DNA of 5,521 nucleotides, taken from positions 1 through 5,521 of the forward strand of contig JADGNS010000394.1 in NCBI GenBank assembly GCA_017883355.1, written 5' to 3'. The stretch is from Candidatus Solibacter sp. GTDB lineage: Bacteria; Acidobacteriota; Terriglobia; Bryobacterales; Bryobacteraceae. Below the pieces are notes generated by a model that made no database searches, was not told the origin of the DNA, and saw only the letters and a list, made by a program, of their open reading frames with translations. Shown piece after piece: positions 1-3,854 of the stretch; within the stretch, counting starts at the first letter, position 1, and the number at the start of each line of letters is the position of its first letter. The translations under genes and the position numbers were made by a program.

Positions 1-519
1 CGGGAAGATCTGCTTGAGCCAATAGATGAGGATCTGTACTTGGCAGGTATGCTGATTGACCAGTTTGCGGCGCTCCTCGACGAGGAACTGCAGGCTGCGG
101 GTCTCCACCGTATCCGGCTCCAGACAGCGGAGCCGCTCGGGATGCTTGACCAGATAGTCCAGGATGAGATCGGCGTCGCTGGGATCTCCCTTGGCCCCGG
201 AAGGGCAGACGCTCAGGCGGTAATGGGCCAACTTGGTGGGGTGCAGGGGGAACAGGTGCAAATGGGCATACTTGGACAATACGGCAACCAGCGCACCGCG
301 CACCTGTTCCAGCGCCAGGGCGATCGGCCGGCCGCCGAACGTCCGGGCCAGCTCGACGGCCCAGACTTCTATGGCTTCCGGTGTATGCTTCAGTTCACCC
401 CGGGAGAGTTTGCCGTCGGCGGTCCGCATGGTCCAGAAGTGTTTTTGATCGGCCCAGTCCAGGCCGATGTGTGCTGCGTAAGATGGCTTTTGCTGTTCTG
501 CGGAGTTGAGTGTCGACAT
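1..519 (-). CDS. IS110-family transposase (DEDD recombinase), N-terminal 173 residues, partial
   Basis: This is the DEDD/RuvC-like N-terminal domain of an IS110-family recombinase, which catalyses RNA-guided strand exchange between element ends and target. The minus-strand frame is open from an ATG at 519-517 to the window edge, giving 173 residues. The four acidic residues of the DEDD site are visible: Asp21 in IGLDWADQKH, Glu71 in LALEQVRG, and Asp112 and Asp115 in GDPSDADLI. The motif PLHPTKLAHYR just before the last two is typical of the family. The C-terminal Transposase_20 domain with its catalytic serine would lie beyond position 1, so it cannot be judged whether the gene is intact. 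The start is chosen for the usual distance to Asp21 and for an upstream purine-rich AAAGGAAG (537-530) 10 bases away. The long open frame on the opposite strand (40-528) is its antisense shadow. Confidence 0.93.
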   Translation of the reverse strand, partial: MSTLNSAEQQKPSYAAHIGLDWADQKHFWTMRTADGKLSRGELKHTPEAIEVWAVELARTFGGRPIALALEQVRGALVAVLSKYAHLHLFPLHPTKLAHYRLSVCPSGAKGDPSDADLILDYLVKHPERLRCLEPDTVETRSLQFLVEERRKLVNQHTCQVQILIYWLKQIFP

Positions 520-529
520 GTTTGTTAAG

Positions 530-537
530 CTTCCTTT
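530..537 (-). promoter_or_regulatory. Ribosome binding site of the IS110 transposase
   Basis: The minus strand reads AAAGGAAG here, with 10 bases between it and the ATG at 519-517. It lies just downstream of the predicted donor-binding loop (569-642), so the bridge RNA and the translation start are adjacent but do not overlap. Confidence 0.6.
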
Positions 538-568
538 CGGTGGTACGTCGTCGTGCGTGCAGGCAGGA

Positions 569-642
569 CTTTGTTTCCGCGAAGGCCTTATAGTAGAGTC
601 TGGTGACCAGACGACATCTGAGGATTCGTTTTGGAACCAAAG
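569..642 (-). other. Donor-binding loop of the predicted bridge RNA
   Basis: The outer stem pairs CTTTGGTTCC (minus, 642-633) with GGAAACAAAG (578-569), 9 of 10 pairs with one G-A mismatch. The cap is a 7-base inverted repeat, GTCTGGT/ACCAGAC, around position 605 (598-612). The left internal strand (632-613) contains ACGAAT (629-624), the same motif as in the target-binding loop. The right strand contains TCTAC (597-593) followed by TATAAG (592-587). ACTATAAG (594-587) is the exact reverse complement of the CT core plus the first six bases of the element (minus, 867-860), as expected for the right donor guide. The loop starts one base after the target-binding stem. Confidence 0.82.
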
Positions 643-643
643 C

Positions 644-736
644 GCATCCCGCGGTCGAAGCTCTGACGGTAGACCTCTCGACGCTACGTTAATAGCGTCG
701 CGGTGTCAGGGAGCGGTATTCGTATCCGCGGGATGC
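644..736 (-). other. Target-binding loop of the predicted bridge RNA
   Basis: The outer stem is a perfect 11-base pairing of GCATCCCGCGG (minus, 736-726) with CCGCGGGATGC (654-644). The capping hairpin is a perfect 8-base stem, CGACGCTA (700-693) with TAGCGTCG (686-679), and a 6-base loop. The left internal strand (725-701) holds the motif ACGAAT (723-718) and then the left target guide ACCGCTCCCT (717-708), identical to the host flank plus core at 875-866. The right strand (678-655) holds TCTAC (673-669) and then CGTCAG (668-663), the proposed right target guide ending in AG, the complement of the CT core. CTGAC (709-705 side) and GTCAG (667-663) can also pair with each other in the free RNA. 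Confidence 0.83.
708..717 (-). repeat. Left target guide: 10-base copy of the host flank
   Basis: Minus strand ACCGCTCCCT. It is identical to 875-866 and the match ends on both sides (bases 707 and 718 differ from 865 and 876). The copy ends exactly with the CT core, as expected for the left target guide of a bridge RNA, which carries the left target sequence plus core. Confidence 0.8.
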
Positions 737-738
737 CT

Positions 739-790
739 GCTCGCTCCACTACTTTGCCACCGACCGTCGCCGATTGGCAATTGAGCGAAC
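739..790 (-). other. 5' stem-loop of the predicted bridge RNA
   Basis: On the minus strand the outer stem GTTCGCTC (790-783) pairs with GAGCGAGC (746-739), 8 pairs including one G-U. The inner stem TTGCCA (780-775) pairs perfectly with TGGCAA (759-754). The strands between them are 2 and 7 bases, and the terminal loop is 760-774. Its place directly before the target-binding loop, with only 737-738 between, matches the 5' stem-loop of known IS110 bridge RNAs. Confidence 0.65.
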
Positions 791-793
791 GCC

Positions 794-830
794 TTTTCCA
801 CAAGCCGCCGGTTTCGACGGCTGTGGATAA
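794..830. repeat. Hairpin with two inverted DnaA-box-like arms in the IS left end
   Basis: On the plus strand TCCACA-A-GCCG (797-807) pairs with CGGCTGTGGA (818-827): ten pairs with one bulged A. The minus strand across 830-822 is TTATCCACA, the exact DnaA-box consensus. The plus strand at 794-802 is TTTTCCACA, which fits the relaxed form TTWTNCACA. The two boxes face each other. It lies between the element's tip and the three bridge-RNA stem-loops, so it may be a leader hairpin of that RNA. Confidence 0.6.
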
Positions 831-869
831 CCCTTATATAAATTTCTCCTCACGGAGTAACTATAAGGG
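831..869. repeat. Subterminal 8-base inverted repeat across the element border
   Basis: CCCTTATA (831-838) and TATAAGGG (862-869) are perfect inverted copies. Between them is a smaller hairpin, CTCC (846-849) with GGAG (854-857). The outer copy contains the CT core and tip of the element, and three of its bases (867-869) are host or core. It could serve as an end-recognition structure, or act on transcription entering from the TolC-family gene. It lacks a following T-tract in either direction, so I do not call it a terminator. Confidence 0.5.
860..865 (-). promoter_or_regulatory. -10-like box at the very start of the element (half of a circle-junction promoter)
   Basis: The minus strand reads TATAGT, five of six bases matching the TATAAT consensus, as the first six bases of the element. 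In IS621-type elements a promoter for the bridge RNA is rebuilt when the right and left ends join in the excised circle. A -35 element in the unseen right end would complete it. In the integrated state the upstream bases are host DNA (the end of the TolC-family gene), with no good -35 box at 17 bases. Confidence 0.5.
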
Positions 870-875
870 AGCGGT
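866..875 (-). other. IS110 insertion point: left target half-site with CT core
   Basis: Minus strand ACCGCTCC followed by CT (867-866), after which the element begins with TATAGTTAC (865 downward). The first part repeats the left target guide at 717-708. CT plus the next six bases are the complement of the right donor guide at 594-587. CT is also the core used by IS621. This fixes the host/element border to the base, within the usual ambiguity of the two core bases. Confidence 0.82.
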
Positions 876-886
876 CCTGCCCCACC

Positions 887-2863
887 TTATCTGTTTCGCC
901 CCGCCGCCTGCCCCGCGGCCGGTACCACCGCCGGGATCATCTCCGGTTCGCGCGTCACGACGCCGCTCTTGGCCTCGCCGATATCCACGTTCTGCACCTC
1001 GAGCGTGCGGCCCAGGACATTGTCGAGCGCGTTACGCGACTTGATGTACTGGCTCTTCAAATCCAGTTCGGTGAGCCCGCGTGCGGTGGTGTCGCGCTGC
1101 ACCTGGATCACATTGAGGATGCTCGATGTGCCCAACTCGTACTTGCGCCGTTCGCCGGCCAACACCTGCTCCTGGAGCTTGCGCGCCTGCACCGCGGTTT
1201 CGTAGGCCGCGCGCGACTGCTTGAGCGCGATTTGCGCGTTCAGCACGTTCAGCTTGATGCTGTTCTGCAACTGCTTGTCCTGAATCTGCTGCTGGCGGTA
1301 GTTCAGCTCGTCGGTGATCAAATCGGCTTGGTTGGCGCGGTTGCGGATGGGGACGTTGAGCTGGAAACCGGCGCTATAGTTGGGGAACTTACGGGTAAAC
1401 AATTGGCTTAGGAATGATCCGTAACCTCCTAGAAAAAAGCCGTTTACATCAGCGGCTGTGCGCTGCCGGAAACCAATGACCTGGCCGCCCGACGTGATGG
1501 GGACCGGCAAGTCGTTCACGCTGCCGATGAGACCGGTGTTGGAGAGATTGGCGAAGACGCTGAGCGAGGGCAGCAGGTTGTTCTTGGTGCCCAGCATGCT
1601 GATGCGTGTATCCTCCAGCGCGATCTGGTTCTGTTCGATTTCGGTGCGCTTCTGGAAGGCCTCGGCGACCATGTCCTGGGTCGGCTGGATCGCATCCTGC
1701 AGGGGCACTTCGAAGTGGTCCGTGGGGGTGATGCGCGCGCCGGCCACCGCCGGGTTGCTGAGACCGGTACGGGTGAGCACGCCCTTGAGGATCATTTCCT
1801 GTTGCAACACCTGGGTCTCCGCGGTCAGTACATCCTGCTGGCTGTTCTTCATTTCGGCTTCAGCCTGGATAATGTCAATCTCGGCCAGGGCGCCCAGTTC
1901 GGCGCGGCGCTTGTTGTCGGTATAGAGCTGCGTGTTGAGGTCCAGCGTTTGCTGCTTCACCTTGAGGCTGTCGTTGAAAATCACCAGGTCCCAATACAGG
2001 CTGACGATGTTATTCACGGTGGAGATCACCTGCTGCTTAAAGGTCAGGTCGGAGATGTGCAACTGGTTCTTGGCAATACGGATGGTACGGTTGTTGACCT
2101 TGATGCCGAAGCCATTGAGCAGGTTCTGGGTGATCGAAAAACTCAGCGAGCCCGAGTCCACCGGGTTGAAATCGTTGTTGGGCGAATTCTGCTTGTACCC
2201 CAGCGTGTTGCCCATACCGAGCGAGACGCTGGTGCCGGTGAGGAATCCCTGCTGGATGCCGAAATTCGTGCTCTTTTGCGACGTGACCAGGAAGTTGGTC
2301 CCGGTGACGAAAGAGTTGGTCTGCGGCGACGTCTGGTGCTGGAACTGCGCGTTGACGAAGACCGTGGGGTCCAGGTTCGGGATGGCGGAACCCTGCAACT
2401 GGATGCTGAGGCCGCTGAGCACACCGCCCGTACCGCTGCTGGAACTGCCGCTGGAAGGGCCCAGCGAGTTGACCGCCCCCAGCGCGCCGAGAGAGGCCGA
2501 CGAGGGTCCGGTGGAGATGCTGTTGCTCACGTTGCGCAGCAACTGTCCGGCGCTGGCACGCTGTAGATTGGCTTGCTGGAGCTTGGGAGTGAGGCGCGCC
2601 ACCTCGATATCCAGGTTGTTCTCCAGCGCCAGCGCAATGGCATCGCGCAGGGACAGATAGAGGTGGCCGGCGCGAATCAAGCGCTCGATCCGCTGCGAAT
2701 CCTCGAAGCTGATGCGCGCCACCGTGGTCGGCTGGTAGTTTTTCGTGAGGCGGTAGAAGAAGCCCCCGTTGGAATTACCAGTGATTTCCGGTGTCTGGGC
2801 AAATACCGGCAGCGCCATTACCAGGCAAAGAATGACCGAGAGAACCGACTTAAATTGCGTCAT
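887..2863 (-). CDS. TolC-family outer-membrane efflux protein
   Basis: The 658-residue product is a probable outer-membrane channel of a tripartite efflux or type I secretion system. Residues 1-22 form a signal peptide (hydrophobic VLSVILCLVMALPVFA, likely cleaved before Gln23). The OEP fold starts near residue 70 with LSLRDAIALALENNLDIEVAR, a very typical opening. Long amphipathic helices follow, rich in Gln, Ala and Leu, and the C-terminal helix pair contains YELGTSSILNVIQVQRD and SRNALDNVLGRTL. It is longer than E. coli TolC (about 490). Part of the excess is a Ser/Gly-rich segment at about 113-150 and strand-like regions after it. The last ~25 residues are Ala/Pro-rich. The ATG at 2863 follows GAGG (2880-2877) at a rather long spacing of 13. 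No fusion protein or inner-membrane pump gene is next to it in the window, so its partner is unknown. Confidence 0.92.
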   Translation of the reverse strand: MTQFKSVLSVILCLVMALPVFAQTPEITGNSNGGFFYRLTKNYQPTTVARISFEDSQRIERLIRAGHLYLSLRDAIALALENNLDIEVARLTPKLQQANLQRASAGQLLRNVSNSISTGPSSASLGALGAVNSLGPSSGSSSSGTGGVLSGLSIQLQGSAIPNLDPTVFVNAQFQHQTSPQTNSFVTGTNFLVTSQKSTNFGIQQGFLTGTSVSLGMGNTLGYKQNSPNNDFNPVDSGSLSFSITQNLLNGFGIKVNNRTIRIAKNQLHISDLTFKQQVISTVNNIVSLYWDLVIFNDSLKVKQQTLDLNTQLYTDNKRRAELGALAEIDIIQAEAEMKNSQQDVLTAETQVLQQEMILKGVLTRTGLSNPAVAGARITPTDHFEVPLQDAIQPTQDMVAEAFQKRTEIEQNQIALEDTRISMLGTKNNLLPSLSVFANLSNTGLIGSVNDLPVPITSGGQVIGFRQRTAADVNGFFLGGYGSFLSQLFTRKFPNYSAGFQLNVPIRNRANQADLITDELNYRQQQIQDKQLQNSIKLNVLNAQIALKQSRAAYETAVQARKLQEQVLAGERRKYELGTSSILNVIQVQRDTTARGLTELDLKSQYIKSRNALDNVLGRTLEVQNVDIGEAKSGVVTREPEMIPAVVPAAGQAAGRNR

Positions 2864-2888
2864 AAAGTGATTGGGACCTCAAGCAACT

Positions 2889-2894
2889 ATTATG
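2889..2894 (-). promoter_or_regulatory. Possible -10 box of the TolC-family gene
   Basis: The minus strand reads CATAAT, five of six bases of the consensus, 25 bases before the ATG at 2863. No good -35 hexamer is visible at 16-18 bases. The 123-base divergent gap (2864-2986) must carry promoters for both flanking genes; I see no convincing box for the rightward one. Confidence 0.35.
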
Positions 2895-2986
2895 CCCGTC
2901 TTGTCCCCTATACGAAAGAGAGGACGCGCAAGTTCGCCGATTCTTAGCGGGGAAACCGGCGGAGCGGTAGAGTAGTCTACAGACAT

Positions 2987-3757
2987 ATGCGGAAGTTCCT
3001 GCTGGCTCTCGCGATTCTGGCCTGCTCGGCCTGGGCGGCAAACCTAAAGTTGTACATGAAGGATGGCAGCTATCATATTGTGCGCGAATACCAAGTGCAG
3101 CCGGACCGGGTCCATTTTTACAGCGTAGAACGCAGCGGGTGGGAGGACGTCCCGCTGGATCTGGTGGACCTGAAACGTACCGAAAGCGAGGCCGCCGAGC
3201 GCAAGGCCAAACTTGAGGAAGACTCCAAAGTCATGGCTCAGGAGGAAAAGGCGGAGCGCGATCTGGAGAAGGAGAAGCGGCGCATCCCGCAGGACCCCGG
3301 CGCCTACTGGCTGCTGGGCAACGAAGTACAGGTGATGAAACTGGCCGAATCCACAGTCCATACCGCCAAGGGCCGGGCGATTTTGAAGAGACTCTCACCG
3401 ATTCCGATGATCACCGGCAAGGCCACGCTGGAGATTGGTGGGGCGCATTCGCTGAACGTGTTCACCGACCCGGAGCAGGAGTTCTACCTTCAGCTTTCGG
3501 AGCCGGAACGCTTCGGCATCGCCAAACTGACCACCAAGGGCGCGGTGCGCATTGTGGAGAACCTGACCACGTTGCCGGTGGTGAACGAAATTGTCGAGGA
3601 GCCGACCATGGTGGAGATCCTGAAGAAGGAGCTGGATGGCGGCCTTTACAAGATCTGGCCGAAGGAAAAGCTGGAGCCCGGCGAGTATGCGGTGGTGGAG
3701 TACACCGAAAGCAAGCTGAACATCCAGATCTGGGATTTCGCCATCAAGGCGAAGTAA
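2987..3757 (+). CDS. Secreted protein of unknown function with a charged central helix
   Basis: I do not recognise a named family; the 256-residue protein resembles small exported proteins of unknown function in Solibacter-like acidobacteria. MRKFLLALAILACSAWAANLK is a signal peptide. It could be cleaved after Ala17 (AWA/A), or Cys13 in ILAC could be a weak lipobox, making it a lipoprotein. Residues 20-62 form a small beta-rich part (LYMKDGSYHIVREYQV... WEDVPLDLVDL). Residues 63-99 are a highly charged Glu/Lys/Arg helix, probably coiled coil. Residues 104-256 look like a beta-rich domain ending in PGEYAVVEYTESKLNIQIWDF. No catalytic motif or C-terminal membrane helix is visible. The start is weakly supported by a ribosome site (only GGAG at 2961-2964), but the signal peptide begins right there. 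It is divergent from the TolC-family gene and convergent with the propeller gene. Confidence 0.85.
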   Translation: MRKFLLALAILACSAWAANLKLYMKDGSYHIVREYQVQPDRVHFYSVERSGWEDVPLDLVDLKRTESEAAERKAKLEEDSKVMAQEEKAERDLEKEKRRIPQDPGAYWLLGNEVQVMKLAESTVHTAKGRAILKRLSPIPMITGKATLEIGGAHSLNVFTDPEQEFYLQLSEPERFGIAKLTTKGAVRIVENLTTLPVVNEIVEEPTMVEILKKELDGGLYKIWPKEKLEPGEYAVVEYTESKLNIQIWDFAIKAK

Positions 3758-3765
3758 GCCCTTGG

Positions 3766-3848
3766 CAGCGCGGCGCGTTGGAAGCAGGCACCCACGAATG
3801 GGGGCGACACAAGGCGCCCCGCCTGGAAGGCTGCGCTACGGGGGGCGC
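3766..3848. repeat. Repeat-like, GC-rich intergenic stretch between convergent genes
   Basis: The 97-base gap between the two convergent stop codons is filled with GC-rich sequence that does not look coding. It contains the small hairpin CCCA-CGAA-TGGG and the phrases GTTGGAAGCAGGCACCC and CCTGGAAGGCTGCGCTAC. From memory, sequences of the type GTAGCGCAGCCTTCCAGGC (here on the minus strand) recur between genes in acidobacterial and verrucomicrobial genomes. I cannot count copies from one window. It may also end transcription from both sides, although there is no T-tract. Confidence 0.4.
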
Positions 3849-3854
3849 AGACGA

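Larger units (their letters stand above)
569..853 (-). ncRNA. Predicted IS110 bridge RNA (target- and donor-specifying guide RNA)
   Basis: Seen in the sequence: read on the minus strand, three consecutive stem-loops lie almost end to end at 790-739, 736-644 and 642-569. The second and third each have an outer stem, a large internal loop and a capping hairpin. The left strand of the second loop contains a 10-base copy of the host flank ending in CT. The right strand of the third contains the reverse complement of CT plus the element's first bases. Established: in IS621 and relatives the bridge RNA lies in the left end, has a 5' stem-loop followed by a target-binding loop and then a donor-binding loop, and is transcribed from a promoter rebuilt at the joined RE-LE circle junction. 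Inferred: the 5' end (about 853, from a -10-like box at 865-860) and the 3' end (near 569 or slightly beyond). No covariation data were available. Confidence 0.85.
1..865 (-). mobile_element. IS110-family insertion sequence, left-end part (continues beyond position 1)
   Basis: The element reads on the minus strand, so its left end is at the high coordinate. It is supported by a clear IS110-type transposase N-terminus (1-519) preceded by a long structured non-coding left end (520-865), which is the arrangement of the IS110 group, where the guide RNA lies upstream of the recombinase. I place the left boundary at 865/866 because two independent RNA guide matches meet there at a CT dinucleotide (minus strand 867-866). 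IS110 elements normally have no terminal inverted repeats and make no classical target duplication, so the boundary could not be found in the usual way. The right end, the C-terminal half of the transposase and the other flank lie outside the window. The element sits 19 bases past the stop of the TolC-family gene and reads in the same direction. Confidence 0.9.

Noticed and set aside
40..528. Plus-strand open frame of 162 residues
   Set aside because: It is antisense to the IS110 transposase, whose minus-strand frame has clear family motifs and the DEDD residues.
794..830. Origin of replication from the DnaA boxes
   Set aside because: Only two boxes are present, with no AT-rich unwinding region and no dnaA/dnaN neighbours; they lie inside a mobile element.
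831..869. Rho-independent terminator of the TolC-family gene
   Set aside because: The stem is AT-rich and interrupted and no T-tract follows on the minus strand; the outer arm spans the element border.
866..872. Alternative IS border at the CT of ACCG-CT (minus, 871-870)
   Set aside because: The target-guide identity runs through this CT and stops after the next one, and the donor-guide complementarity includes the CT at 867-866. Only the latter satisfies both.
395..1044. Short open frames on both strands across the IS left end (395-640, 506-784, 703-1044)
   Set aside because: They cross structured RNA stems and the host border, have no protein-like composition, and the region is better explained as a bridge RNA.
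1458..2660. Long plus-strand open frames within the TolC-family gene (up to 283 residues)
   Set aside because: They are shadows of a GC-rich coding region; the minus-strand frame carries a signal peptide and OEP motifs.
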